Positions 1-9,296 of a DNA stretch of 64,000 nt are shown here, piece after piece. Position numbers and translations under genes: made by a program. The stretch's first letter is position 1. Each line of letters begins with the position of its first letter. This DNA comes from Bartonella krasnovii (GTDB lineage Bacteria > Pseudomonadota > Alphaproteobacteria > Rhizobiales > Rhizobiaceae), in assembly GCF_003606345.3 (NCBI RefSeq), contig NZ_CP031844.2:1054001-1118000 (forward strand). The letters are read 5' to 3'. A model generated the notes under the pieces. It worked only from the letters and a program-made list of their open reading frames with translations, had not been told where the DNA came from and ran no database searches.

Positions 1-298
1 TCATTGTCGACCCAACATTCTTGCCCTTCGCTTTAAAACAAATCGATAACCCATTCTTATATTTTAAAAACTGAGATTTACTTTGAAGTCTTATCAACGT
101 TGTTTGTTGTTCCCCATCAACCGTAAAGGTATTTTCAATTATACCACTCGTATCCGATAAATATTCCTTGATGCGCTGCATCATCACACGAGCACTATTG
201 TTCAAACTACTAGGACGTTGCCCTTTTGACCAATCAATCAAATCATCACAATAGGCATTCTCAGAGGCATTTAAAGACCAATCATAAATCGTCGACAT
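1..298 (-). CDS. Tail fibre-like protein, N-terminal part (runs off window)
   Basis: An ATG at 298 opens a frame that stays open to the window edge (99 codons). Its start, MSTIYDWSL, and the following DDLIDWSxGQxPS and SARxMMQRxKEYL segments repeat the N-terminus of the gene immediately upstream (308-1309). The two are therefore tandem paralogues with related attachment domains and probably different tips. The start lies 10 bp after the upstream stop, so the pair is co-transcribed. The C-terminal domain is outside the window. The role as a fibre or receptor-binding protein is inferred from the paralogue. Confidence 0.75.
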   Translation of the reverse strand, partial: MSTIYDWSLNASENAYCDDLIDWSKGQRPSSLNNSARVMMQRIKEYLSDTSGIIENTFTVDGEQQTTLIRLQSKSQFLKYKNGLSICFKAKGKNVGSTM

Positions 299-307
299 CG
301 TAAAACC

Positions 308-1309
308 TCATGTCTTAATCGCAAACAGAACAGAAACATTCACTGGACGCGTCTCACCTTCACCAGTGCTTCTCAAGTCAACCTCTTGATCTTCATCAAG
401 GCTATAGGGGCTTGCAATATAACCTCCTAAATTCTCACGCTCTATACCCATAAAACTCGCCAGAGAGCTCCCTCCAAATAACCCCATACGATACCCCAAA
501 ACAGCTGTTGTATTCCCATCCCAAAAGTCTTCATTGCTGGTAAAATGAGGAAAGGAAAGACTTTGCCCCTGATGTTGGTGGGACTCGATTAAATCGGTTT
601 GCACACTTGCAAATCTACGATTGGCATCTATAGACCGTCCACTATCTAAGCCCCGTAAAAACATCCCTCGAAAATCCGGAACATTAAAGGTCGTAACGCT
701 ATTTCCTTCACCCCAAACCGTTCCTATCGTCGCAAACAATTCACTATAATCATTTCGAGAGTAAGCCTTTCCATCGCACAACAACCAACCTTTTGGTATA
801 GCCCGCATCCCAAATGTTCCTATAAATCCCGTTGGATAAAGGCTGCTTTCTTCTTCCAAAGGAATAGAGGTAGGATTCATAAGATACCAATGATCTCCAT
901 GATAGACCAATGTATAAATACATCCCTGCTGGATTTCCCCGCCCGATAATGCACCAATCCCGAATTCCGTTGCTTTATAAACCGGCTTGCCCTCTAAGGC
1001 ATTAAGGGAGAGTGTGGTTGCACCAATATTCTTACCCGTTGCCATAAAGCATAAAACAATCCCATTCTTATATTCCAAAAATGCCGTTTGGCTTTCAAGT
1101 CTTATCAATGTCGTTTGTTCGGCATAATCATTCGTAACAATGCCTTCAAGCGTTCCACCCGTATCTAACAAGTATTCCTTGACACGCTGCATCATAAAAC
1201 GCGCGCTCGTGTTCACACGGCTAGGATGCTGCCCTTCTGACCAATCAATCAAATCATCTGCGCGTGTGTTATCCGCCGCTCTAAGCGACCAATCATAAAT
1301 CGTTGACAT
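308..1309 (-). CDS. Phage tail-collar/fibre protein
   Basis: This 333-aa protein has a phage Tail Collar domain in its C-terminal half. The signature includes GxxxAIPKGWLLCDG around residues 165-180 and NVPDFRGMFLRG around 208-220, followed by a variable tip ending in RPVNVSVLFAIKT. The N-terminal 100 residues match the next gene downstream (1-298). Such proteins form or cap tail fibres and contact the host surface. It is the second-last late gene seen here, directly after the lytic transglycosylase. Confidence 0.85.
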   Translation of the reverse strand: MSTIYDWSLRAADNTRADDLIDWSEGQHPSRVNTSARFMMQRVKEYLLDTGGTLEGIVTNDYAEQTTLIRLESQTAFLEYKNGIVLCFMATGKNIGATTLSLNALEGKPVYKATEFGIGALSGGEIQQGCIYTLVYHGDHWYLMNPTSIPLEEESSLYPTGFIGTFGMRAIPKGWLLCDGKAYSRNDYSELFATIGTVWGEGNSVTTFNVPDFRGMFLRGLDSGRSIDANRRFASVQTDLIESHQHQGQSLSFPHFTSNEDFWDGNTTAVLGYRMGLFGGSSLASFMGIERENLGGYIASPYSLDEDQEVDLRSTGEGETRPVNVSVLFAIKT

Positions 1310-1320
1310 GATTTTGACCC

Positions 1321-1956
1321 TTAAATTCCGTAAAATGCCCGCATGAATTGCGTCATCAAAGGATTATCATCTTCTTCATGCTCTTCTTCTGAAGGCTCTT
1401 CCTGCGAGGCTAATAACGCCCGTAAAACCTCTAGCAAGTTCACTCTATTGCTAATGCCCCCTCGTGCTATAGGACTTGCTCTGTAAGGCTGTCCACCATA
1501 CATTTGGAAAACACGATTAACAAAATCACTTGCACGCATTGCGTTATTGCCTGCATTCAAACCAACCACATTGCTCCCAACCAATTGCGCTGCATTGGCA
1601 TGGGGATTTTGCAAAAGACGCGTGGCTCCTCCTGCTCCTTGTTGATGCGCTAAATATAATTCTGCCTCTGTGGGCGCTCTTCCCAACACACGGCTTAAAT
1701 GGTTGCGATTATCAAGCGTCAACCGCCCCATGGCATCGGCTGCTTGCATGGGGTCAAAACGGTCTTGTAAGCCATATTGCTTAGCTGTGCTGTCTATAAA
1801 CTGATACAAACCACCCGCAGAAGAGCGCGGATTCCTTGCATTGGGATTACCACCACTCTCAACTTGCGCAACACGGTATAAATAGCTTTCCGGCAATCCA
1901 TACCGCGCCGCTGCTTGACGTATCGCTTGATCAACTGAAGGACTGTAACGGGTCAT
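1321..1956 (-). CDS. Phage lytic transglycosylase (SLT family)
   Basis: This 211-aa protein carries a soluble-lytic-transglycosylase fold. The catalytic glutamate is in QVESGGNP (about residue 33), followed by SSAGGLYQF, which forms the substrate groove. The C-terminal third is variable, with a very acidic stretch (EEPSEEEHEEDDN). In short-tailed phages such enzymes are often virion-associated and open peptidoglycan during DNA entry. Its place between the ejection-protein candidates and the tail fibres fits that, but a lysis role cannot be excluded. Confidence 0.85.
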   Translation of the reverse strand: MTRYSPSVDQAIRQAAARYGLPESYLYRVAQVESGGNPNARNPRSSAGGLYQFIDSTAKQYGLQDRFDPMQAADAMGRLTLDNRNHLSRVLGRAPTEAELYLAHQQGAGGATRLLQNPHANAAQLVGSNVVGLNAGNNAMRASDFVNRVFQMYGGQPYRASPIARGGISNRVNLLEVLRALLASQEEPSEEEHEEDDNPLMTQFMRAFYGI

Positions 1957-1970
1957 AATTTAATGCTTCC

Positions 1971-4118
1971 TTACTCAAATGCACTCAATACATTCAAGCC
2001 TTCTATGGAGGCTTTCCCTCCACCCCCAAACAAAGCAGCAGATAGTTTTTTCACCCATTCTTTCGTAGCATATCCCTTCTCTTGCGCTCTAACCATGCCC
2101 TGAATAAGCTCTACAATTTTCTTATTCGAAATATCTGAGCCACCTGTCAATAACTTGACGACATCCTTTTCAATCCGTTGACGCTCTCTAAAAGCTGTTT
2201 CTTTAAAAGGTATCCAAGAAGCTTTCAACGCTGCTTTCCCTGCTTGAAAGGCTGCATCACGTTTACTCGTTGGGACATTGACATTATGCGTAAAAGATAT
2301 ATCTTTATTTGCTATACGATTTGGTATTCCGTTGTAAAAATCTGCATAATCGGCTTCTCTCTTGACAACATTCTTAACAGCAGCAGCTTGATCTGATCCA
2401 TAAATCTTTGCAAATCTATCATACAGATCGTCCGTATCAAAAATCTCCTTTGCCTTGGAGACTTTATCTCCTGTTTGCCCCATACCCTCTAAAAGTTCTG
2501 CCCTTGAACCCTTTTTAAAATATTCTTGTTGTCCCTTTGGTAGTTCATCAAAAATTTTACTGAATTCATCCTTATTAAGCGCCTTGCTAAGGATTTTGGA
2601 ACCTTCATCCATAGCATCTACATGAGAACTATATTGATGATATAATCCACGTCCCTTCTTATATTCGGACGATACAGCATCCATAATCTCTAACAATTTT
2701 TTCTGTATATCAACTAAGGTATGAACTTTACTATTATCTCCTATCTTTTCGGCTGCATCTTTCATAATACCAAGTTTAACCTTCGTTTCATGGAGGACAC
2801 CCATGTTGGGTTTTTCTGTAAGGAGATCAAATTTTGCAGAAGAAAATGGACCAACTTCTATGCCTTTACTCGTGAACTCTTGTAGCCCCTCTCTATAAGC
2901 TTGTCTGAAATAAGGGCGTTTCATTAATTCATTAAGAGCGCCATAATGGTGTTTTCCTATCGGGGTCTTCTTGGCTATTTCGTAAAGATCATGGGCTGCT
3001 GCCTCTCTACTCGCGATAAGATCTCCTTTTAAACCTGTAACATTTTGACGAGGAATAAAGTATTTATCAGCTGCTTGATGAATACGCTCTCCTCCTCCCA
3101 GTGCTCTTGCCTCTGCTCTTTTGGTCAAATCAAGATAAGCTCCTTGATTCCTTCGGGCTATATCAAAAACAAGGTCCTGTAAAAACGGGCTATGATCGGC
3201 TACGTAATCGGTAAGAACAGCTTTCTTAAAAGATTCTCCTAGCTCCTCAGATGCCTCACTACCTAAATGTTTACTGATTGCTCTTAATGTTGCTTTTTCA
3301 ACGCCTTGCTTATGAGAAGGAGAAAAAAGTCTTCCTATTCCACCGACAGTAGAACCAGCCAAATGACCTAAAGCACTTCCAACCGCTGTCCCTGCCGCTC
3401 CTAAACCAGCACCAGCTAACGTACTGGTAAGTGTATTACCTAATCCTTCACCCTCTCCCGCTCCATGTAATGCACCAGATGCCGCTCCTACTTTAAGCAA
3501 ATGAGGCAACGTTGTTTTGTTCGTGATACCTAAAAACGGGTTTACGACTGCTCCTATACGAGATGGACCTGCTTTTGAGAATGCTTGACCTAATTTTGAC
3601 CCAAGAATTCCTAATCTTGCTGCTCCTCCTATTCCTAAAGTCGCAAGTGAAGGGATTATTGACCCTAAAACATTTCCTCCTAAAGACGTCCAATAATGTG
3701 TATCACTTACTCTACGTTGATAATCACGTATTTCTTTGACAGCTTTATCATACTTCTCTAAAGATTTCTTATCTCCAGACCAATATCTGCCAAGCCCCCG
3801 CACAAAAGCAGGTATAGCATAATCATCTTCATGATCACGTCCTGCCGCTGTAATCCCTGCAATTTCGTCATCTAAATTAAAACTCAATCCATGTTTTAAA
3901 GAGTTCCAAAATGCTTCGCCTTGCGTGATCTCTGGAGAAGGGGATGATATTTCAAGTTCCTCCTTAGGAATACGACGAATGACTTCTATATCAGGACCAA
4001 AATCAGGAAAGGATTCTCGTTGCGACCTTTCAAGCTCCTCCTTAGGAATACGGCGAATGACTTCTATACTAGGACCAAAATCTGGAAAATCTTCATGAGT
4101 TTTATTATGACGAACCAT
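1971..4118 (-). CDS. Large phage structural/ejection-type protein
   Basis: This 715-aa protein is of unrecognised family. The first 55 residues contain a tandem duplication of the unit DFPDFGPxIEVIRRIPKEELE. Residues about 150-265 are rich in Gly, Ala and Leu and could contact membrane; the rest is charged and helical. It abuts the next upstream gene (4119) without a gap. Length, the hydrophobic segment and position before a lytic transglycosylase suggest an internal virion or DNA-ejection protein. This is inference from context only. Confidence 0.55.
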   Translation of the reverse strand: MVRHNKTHEDFPDFGPSIEVIRRIPKEELERSQRESFPDFGPDIEVIRRIPKEELEISSPSPEITQGEAFWNSLKHGLSFNLDDEIAGITAAGRDHEDDYAIPAFVRGLGRYWSGDKKSLEKYDKAVKEIRDYQRRVSDTHYWTSLGGNVLGSIIPSLATLGIGGAARLGILGSKLGQAFSKAGPSRIGAVVNPFLGITNKTTLPHLLKVGAASGALHGAGEGEGLGNTLTSTLAGAGLGAAGTAVGSALGHLAGSTVGGIGRLFSPSHKQGVEKATLRAISKHLGSEASEELGESFKKAVLTDYVADHSPFLQDLVFDIARRNQGAYLDLTKRAEARALGGGERIHQAADKYFIPRQNVTGLKGDLIASREAAAHDLYEIAKKTPIGKHHYGALNELMKRPYFRQAYREGLQEFTSKGIEVGPFSSAKFDLLTEKPNMGVLHETKVKLGIMKDAAEKIGDNSKVHTLVDIQKKLLEIMDAVSSEYKKGRGLYHQYSSHVDAMDEGSKILSKALNKDEFSKIFDELPKGQQEYFKKGSRAELLEGMGQTGDKVSKAKEIFDTDDLYDRFAKIYGSDQAAAVKNVVKREADYADFYNGIPNRIANKDISFTHNVNVPTSKRDAAFQAGKAALKASWIPFKETAFRERQRIEKDVVKLLTGGSDISNKKIVELIQGMVRAQEKGYATKEWVKKLSAALFGGGGKASIEGLNVLSAFE

Positions 4119-5546
4119 TTATCTTTTCCTAATAATTTCAAAAACATCATTGCCGTGTTGCACGCGTGCCGTATGCCCAATAGCAAGTTTCTTAATATCT
4201 TCTCTGCTACTTAGAATCGGCAAGTTTGCACGAGCTCCTTGCGACATCGGTGAATCTACAAAATATTGATCGGAGATTTCTTGGGGCGTGTCTAAAGCCT
4301 GACCTGTTAATGCATTATATAATACAAGATCATTATGCTTATTGAAAAAATTAAATGCTGTTTCAATTACCTGTAAAGTCCTCTCCAATCCCTCTTTATT
4401 ACGCCCAACGTCCAAAGAACCAAACATTGATGATAACGCCTGACTTTCAAAATTTGATATAGGACCCGTCCCTACAGCTCCGCTAGAACTCATCGATTTT
4501 AGGTTCTCAAATACCGTCTTTAAAACACTTCCTCTAATTCCCTCTAATAATTTGTCTAATTTGTACCCATCACTTCCACCAATTTTTTTCGTAAACCACC
4601 CCTTAAACCCTGTAGAACTACCTTTTTTAAGGAGTTCAAAAGCAGCTTTCAGATCATTTAAACCAGCCCTCAACTGCTGCTTGGTAGAAAACATATTGTT
4701 TATCCTTCTACCCTCCCATTCTTTTTGTGCTTGTAGCTTCTGATTATACTCTAGTTCCTGCATAGACCCCTTAACCGGTCTATACTCACGTTCACCAGTC
4801 TCTGGATTGGTATACCATTGAAAGCCCGCAGGGGCATCACCACCTGTTAACAATGCACTAAGCATCTGAGGATTACTTGCCATAACCCGCGCTTCTTCTT
4901 CGCTGTAGCCTTTAGACTTCAAATATTCGACGGTTTGGTTAACTTTACCTCTTTGCTTATCACCTTCATTAAGACGCTTCACACCACTTGCAAGCGCATC
5001 CCATCCAGAACCACCGGACGGTGCTGCCGACATGCCTGCAAAAAGATCTTGAAGCTTTTTATAAAAATCCGACTCGACAAACTTTTCAAAACCAGTTCGA
5101 GTATCTACTGGAGAAGTTTGTGATGCAGGCGCTAATGGTTGTGCTTGAGGGACATCAACTTTAATTTTAAATTCTTGTAGATTATCCTCCAGTGCCTCTG
5201 GAATAGGTGGATGATTTCCTACACCAAGAGGCATTTCCGCTCTAGGAACCGTATAAGGCATGAATGGTCCATGTGGATTCTGCATATTTTGTAAATAGGG
5301 GTTGGAGGGGGCATGTGCTTCCTCTGGTGTCATCATACTTTCAATGGCTGACCCACCAACCATCGATGCAGTGAATTTTGGGTTCTTTGTTGCGAATTTT
5401 CCCACGGGACTCTTTGTTATTAATTGCCCCAATCTGTTCGCCCCTGTAACCGCTTTAGGAGCAAGATACCTAAAAATATGCGGAGAAGCTCTCAATAACA
5501 GCCCACCTGATGCAAGTAATGGAAATAATAATGGAAATGCCATCAC
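4119..5546 (-). CDS. Phage virion protein, putative internal/ejection component
   Basis: This 475-aa protein begins with a short hydrophobic Leu/Gly-rich segment (PLLFPLLASGGLLL), followed by a Pro-rich region (about residues 75-150) and a long helical, charged C-terminal half. No catalytic motif is seen. Its stop codon directly precedes the start of the 1971-4118 gene, so the two are translationally linked and probably act together. The family was not recognised; a structural role is inferred from its place in the late operon. Confidence 0.5.
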   Translation of the reverse strand: MMAFPLLFPLLASGGLLLRASPHIFRYLAPKAVTGANRLGQLITKSPVGKFATKNPKFTASMVGGSAIESMMTPEEAHAPSNPYLQNMQNPHGPFMPYTVPRAEMPLGVGNHPPIPEALEDNLQEFKIKVDVPQAQPLAPASQTSPVDTRTGFEKFVESDFYKKLQDLFAGMSAAPSGGSGWDALASGVKRLNEGDKQRGKVNQTVEYLKSKGYSEEEARVMASNPQMLSALLTGGDAPAGFQWYTNPETGEREYRPVKGSMQELEYNQKLQAQKEWEGRRINNMFSTKQQLRAGLNDLKAAFELLKKGSSTGFKGWFTKKIGGSDGYKLDKLLEGIRGSVLKTVFENLKSMSSSGAVGTGPISNFESQALSSMFGSLDVGRNKEGLERTLQVIETAFNFFNKHNDLVLYNALTGQALDTPQEISDQYFVDSPMSQGARANLPILSSREDIKKLAIGHTARVQHGNDVFEIIRKR

Positions 5547-5595
5547 ACTCTCCTACAAAACTATTGTTTAATTATTCTTCAGTTATTGTTTCTTA

Positions 5596-5733
5596 TTAAT
5601 TAGATGGGCGATGTGCACTATTTTGTATTAAACCATCAGCACCTATTTTAGACATTCTAACTAAAGGGTGTTCACCTTGATCAGGAGGAACAAAAAAACG
5701 CGAAATGTTATTGAACCAAGAACCTTTTTCCAT
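5596..5733 (-). CDS. Small phage protein, 45 aa
   Basis: A short frame (ATG at 5733, TAA at 5596-5598) fills the gap between two late genes. It is preceded by a strong ribosome-binding site, AGGAGAGG, at suitable spacing. The product (starting MEKGSWFNNISRFF) is mostly polar with an aromatic N-terminal end. The site, direction and spacing fit the late operon, so it is probably real. No function is suggested by the sequence. Confidence 0.55.
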   Translation of the reverse strand: MEKGSWFNNISRFFVPPDQGEHPLVRMSKIGADGLIQNSAHRPSN

Positions 5734-5744
5734 CTCTTCCTCTC

Positions 5745-6626
5745 CTATACACCCAATTTTTTGCCTAAAAATGCACCAAAAGGTTTAGAAATATCAGGTA
5801 TCCCCATAAAACTTGTCGCTAGATTTGCTACTGCCGCAAAATTCTTCCAAGGGTTATTGCCTTCTATCATTGAAGTTGTATTATTGTTTGTTGTCGTTCC
5901 GTAATTTCTTGCAAAACCATGACCAGCATTCATCAACATGTTCAATCTATTCCAACCGCTATTGTCTTGCTCCAGCCAACGTTCGCGGTTGGCGTCAACA
6001 AGCCGTTGATTATAGTCATTAAGAATGCCGCTTCCCTGCAACATATTCGTATAAGCGTTGTTGTAAGCGGGGAATAGGTTGCCTACCATGCCTAAGCGGT
6101 TCTGATTAAATTGGTCTATCATCGAATTGGCTTGCATCATGCGTTGCCAATCCTTATCGTATTGATCAGACATTGCCCGCGCATAAACAGAACCACTCGC
6201 CTTGCGCAACTCATCTTTGTGATCGGGGGTTCCGTAACGACCTATCCCCGAAAAATATCTATTAACTCTATTTTCTACCTCATCCAATCCCTCTTGAAGA
6301 ACCTGACTAAAATGTGAATTTCCCCCCATCATGCCACCAGAAGCCAACCGTCCAAGATTATTCGCAGATGAGGTTGGCGTATTCATCAAATGATTCATAT
6401 AACTTTGGTACTGATGTGGAACATTTCCAAGCCCCCCAATGGCTTGGTAAGTTGGAGCACTTAACGGTGCAACACGAGGACCGCCATAAACATTGCCACC
6501 CACCCCTGTGTTATACATTTGATAGGCATCCGCACCACCACGCTTAAAAACATTCTGCATCCAAGAAGGCGGAGCACTCGTTTGCACCTGCTTCTGTTCT
6601 GTTGTTGTTGGTGTTTTGCTCCCCAT
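5745..6626 (-). CDS. Phage virion protein, unknown
   Basis: This 293-aa protein is rich in Asn, Gly, Met and Gln, with a Thr/Gln-rich start (TPTTTEQKQVQTS) and a low-complexity Asn/Thr stretch near residue 245. It lies between a GNAT-like gene and the small 45-aa gene in the late operon. Its composition resembles internal core proteins of short-tailed phages, but no motif proves this. Confidence 0.5.
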   Translation of the reverse strand: MGSKTPTTTEQKQVQTSAPPSWMQNVFKRGGADAYQMYNTGVGGNVYGGPRVAPLSAPTYQAIGGLGNVPHQYQSYMNHLMNTPTSSANNLGRLASGGMMGGNSHFSQVLQEGLDEVENRVNRYFSGIGRYGTPDHKDELRKASGSVYARAMSDQYDKDWQRMMQANSMIDQFNQNRLGMVGNLFPAYNNAYTNMLQGSGILNDYNQRLVDANRERWLEQDNSGWNRLNMLMNAGHGFARNYGTTTNNNTTSMIEGNNPWKNFAAVANLATSFMGIPDISKPFGAFLGKKLGV

Positions 6627-6627
6627 G

Positions 6628-7053
6628 TCACAATTCCTTCTTATAATAAAGCATTTCTACCCTATAGCCTTGCTTGTCTAATGTGCGCTTCCAACCTAAC
6701 CGCCCTAAAATCTCTATCTCGAAAGCGCCATTATCACGCGCCCAATCCTCTACAACTTTCAAATTCTCAATTTGATCAAGTACCCCCTTGCCACTACATT
6801 CACAAATCAAGGCGCGCTTCTTACCTAAAACGGTCTTTTGTATCTGGGTCGTAACAGCCGCTAAAAAGCCCTCATCATCATCCAAAACAAGCCATAACTG
6901 TTTCTTGCCCGTGCAAATGGCTTCAATCAATTCTTGCAACGTAACTTCATGTTTAAAACGCTCTACATACGCACTCAGTGACGCAAGTATTTCTTCAAAG
7001 TACGGGGCTATGCGCTCCAAATCCCAAGAAGTACTCAAATAAACTTTTGCCAT
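6628..7053 (-). CDS. GNAT-like phage protein
   Basis: This 141-aa protein has a pattern recalling small phage acetyltransferase-like proteins: a central beta-rich part (KKQLWLVLDDDEGFLAAVTT) and a C-terminal GRLGWKRTLDKQGYR segment. Such proteins occur beside tail or internal virion genes in T7-like and related phages. Its start overlaps by one base the stop region of the upstream 7053-8513 gene. Acetyl-CoA binding is not certain from the sequence. Confidence 0.55.
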   Translation of the reverse strand: MAKVYLSTSWDLERIAPYFEEILASLSAYVERFKHEVTLQELIEAICTGKKQLWLVLDDDEGFLAAVTTQIQKTVLGKKRALICECSGKGVLDQIENLKVVEDWARDNGAFEIEILGRLGWKRTLDKQGYRVEMLYYKKEL

Positions 7054-8513
7054 TATCCCCTGCCTAAAGGGCGTAAATCTACATTAAAACCCGTAATCAT
7101 CGTCCAAGGTTCATGTTCTGGAATACGTAATTTAAAACGGTGATAACGATTGCGTGAGCGACCATGATAAGCACCCGTGACATAAGAACATTCCCTCTCC
7201 TTGTGCCATGTGATCGGCGTATCGTGATTACGCAACCTTCTTTCTCCAATGCTTAAAAGACCTTGCGTTGTATCAACCTCTGCAAACATCTTCGTGATAA
7301 AGCTAAAGCTTCCATCCGGTGCTCCCATCTCTTGTGAAACAACCGTTGCCTCCATTGGGGTTCCTGCAAACATAACAAGATGATTTTGATCATTAAAACC
7401 ACCAAGGATAGGCACACCACTTTGCCAACGGGGACTGTCTAAAGAAGCCGGCAAGGTCTCAAGATTTATTGAGATCTCATCTAATTGTTCTAAAGTATAA
7501 CCTGTCGTAAAGACTGGAAACAACGTGAAAGGCTTTCCCTGTATCGTCGACCATTTCTGCAAACCCCAATCATAAACAAAAGTTGTTTGCTCGTTATTGC
7601 CTCTTTTTAAGGACCAATAAATCCGGTTATCAACGGGGTCTATAACCCCTTGCATCTCATCAAGAGCAAACTTATCAAATGTTTTAAAAACTGTTCTATC
7701 AACCTTTTCAAAACCTATCGGCAAAAGTTGACCATCGCTACTTATTTGATAAAAACCGCCATCACCGGCAAAAAAAGCATTACTACCATGGCAAGCTATA
7801 GAGCCTGCACTTCGTGCACCGCGTTTGTCATGGACCTTTTGGAAAACAAATGGAACCTTAGAACCTAACGTAAAAGAACCAACATAAATAGCAGAACGCA
7901 GAAACACGACTGGATTAGTCGATTCCGTCGCACCTTGAACATATTCACCGTCATGGAAATCAGTATAGTAGCAATCTTTCTCCTGAATCTTCCAATGTGT
8001 TGCATCATTCAAACCTGACCAATGAATGCGATTGGGATGATCTGTCAGTTGCATCAGACAAACAAAATCTCCCCAAACCTTCACCAAGCCCGCTCTTGGA
8101 GGCCCCCCTCCTAAATCTGCAAATCTCTCTGAACTACGAACATTGAATGCCTGTGGTTTGTCATTTTTGTTCACTGCAATAATGGTTTCACCAAACAAAG
8201 CAAATGACCACTTGTTCTCTTCATGGGCTTGATAAGTCACACCACTTTGACTGATGTCTTTCCAACTCTGCGTTTGGTTATCATAGCTATAAAGCTTTTG
8301 CTTCCCTCCCACGATAATCTTAACACCATTGCCACTTCTAAAGGCTATACAACCTAAAGGCTTTTCTTCCAAAGGAACCTTAGAAACAACCATTGCACTA
8401 GCCATAGGAATGTAGCCACCATCTGCCGGTAAAACATTCACAAGGGTATCCGTAAAGCTGCTGTTAACAACCGCAACATCTGGTCGATAATCGGCTATCG
8501 GAAAGAAAACCAT
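7053..8513 (-). CDS. Putative DNA-stabilisation/tail-hub protein (P22 gp10-like)
   Basis: This 486-aa, beta-rich protein has repeated aromatic/Gly segments (KLYSYDNQTQSW, FAGDGGFYQIS, RIYWSLKRGN) like a propeller or tail-hub fold. Its position after the head-tail adaptor matches P22-type gene order, where gp10 seals packaged DNA. The start AVVNSSFTDTLVNVLPADGG is typical of phage 'stabilisation' proteins. The assignment rests on pattern and position rather than a catalytic motif. Confidence 0.55.
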   Translation of the reverse strand: MVFFPIADYRPDVAVVNSSFTDTLVNVLPADGGYIPMASAMVVSKVPLEEKPLGCIAFRSGNGVKIIVGGKQKLYSYDNQTQSWKDISQSGVTYQAHEENKWSFALFGETIIAVNKNDKPQAFNVRSSERFADLGGGPPRAGLVKVWGDFVCLMQLTDHPNRIHWSGLNDATHWKIQEKDCYYTDFHDGEYVQGATESTNPVVFLRSAIYVGSFTLGSKVPFVFQKVHDKRGARSAGSIACHGSNAFFAGDGGFYQISSDGQLLPIGFEKVDRTVFKTFDKFALDEMQGVIDPVDNRIYWSLKRGNNEQTTFVYDWGLQKWSTIQGKPFTLFPVFTTGYTLEQLDEISINLETLPASLDSPRWQSGVPILGGFNDQNHLVMFAGTPMEATVVSQEMGAPDGSFSFITKMFAEVDTTQGLLSIGERRLRNHDTPITWHKERECSYVTGAYHGRSRNRYHRFKLRIPEHEPWTMITGFNVDLRPLGRG

Positions 8514-8514
8514 C

Positions 8515-9222
8515 TTAGAAATCCGTTGGAATTATTTTGCTAACGTTATGCCGTTGAGACGTCTCTGCACGCAATTCATACAACTGCTCGTTAAAGTCAT
8601 TGTAAGCTGCCGTTGCACAATCGGGGTCTTTTAAAATATTCTTGTACAACTCATATTTTGCACGCGCCTTAATCAAATCAAATGCGTGCACAAACCATGG
8701 ATGCTCTTCATCGACACTCTCTATCTCTGCTAAACGCAATGGAGAGAGAAGGAGTTGAATCTGATAAGCTCTATCCGGTGTAGGATAAAGATGCAATTTC
8801 CTATCAAAATAACTGTAATAAACCGGCGTTCCTTGCTGGTCTGATCGCAACAAAGGCTCTAAAGAAACATGGTCTTTCAACTCCAATGCAAGCTTATGAT
8901 CTTGACCAGAAATCAAATAAACGCTTTTGATTTTAACAGCACTTTCGATATGGCGGGTATCGCTTGCGTCATAAACCCCCTTCCCCGCCTGTGTTGTAAA
9001 CACCACATCACGGCTTTCATTAAAATAAAAATTTTCTCTCTCACAAAAACGAATAGCAGCAAAAATACTTTCTTGGATTTGTGCTATATACTCATCCCCA
9101 GTGTCATCAATCTCATCTTGAATGACAGACACGAGGTGTGAAAGCGTTTTTCTGTGACGATAAACATTTTGACCAGCCGGTATCGGTCCGCCGGTCCTAA
9201 CCCGAATATAATGACGTGCCAT
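8515..9222 (-). CDS. Head-tail adaptor-like protein
   Basis: The ATG at 9222 is chosen because a GAAAGG ribosome-binding site lies just upstream. The longer open frame to 9294 would add 24 residues overlapping the opposite-strand toxin promoter. The 235-aa product is mostly helical with a DEIDDTGDEYIAQIQESI segment near its start and a conserved-looking tail (YELYKNILKDPDCATAAYNDFNEQL), as in gp4/gp11-like connectors. Its place between capsid and tail-hub genes supports a connector role. Confidence 0.6.
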   Translation of the reverse strand: MARHYIRVRTGGPIPAGQNVYRHRKTLSHLVSVIQDEIDDTGDEYIAQIQESIFAAIRFCERENFYFNESRDVVFTTQAGKGVYDASDTRHIESAVKIKSVYLISGQDHKLALELKDHVSLEPLLRSDQQGTPVYYSYFDRKLHLYPTPDRAYQIQLLLSPLRLAEIESVDEEHPWFVHAFDLIKARAKYELYKNILKDPDCATAAYNDFNEQLYELRAETSQRHNVSKIIPTDF

Positions 9223-9261
9223 CAAAATACCTTTCAATGAAAGATAAAAATTGAAACGAAC

Positions 9262-9294
9262 TTGACATGATACATCGTGTGTATTATAGTACAC
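9262..9294 (+). promoter_or_regulatory. Toxin-antitoxin promoter with operator over the -10 box
   Basis: TTGACA (9262-9267), a 17-bp spacer and TATAGT (9285-9290) make a near-consensus sigma-70 promoter. An inverted repeat GTGTA-N6-TACAC (9279-9294) covers the -10 box and is a likely operator for autoregulation by the toxin-antitoxin complex. The predicted transcription start falls at or beside the ATG at 9297, so the message may be leaderless. Confidence 0.7.
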
Positions 9295-9296
9295 TA

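Noticed and set aside
9223..9294. Longer start for the head-tail adaptor gene
   Set aside because: It would overlap the toxin promoter and lacks a ribosome-binding site; the ATG at 9222 has GAAAGG upstream.
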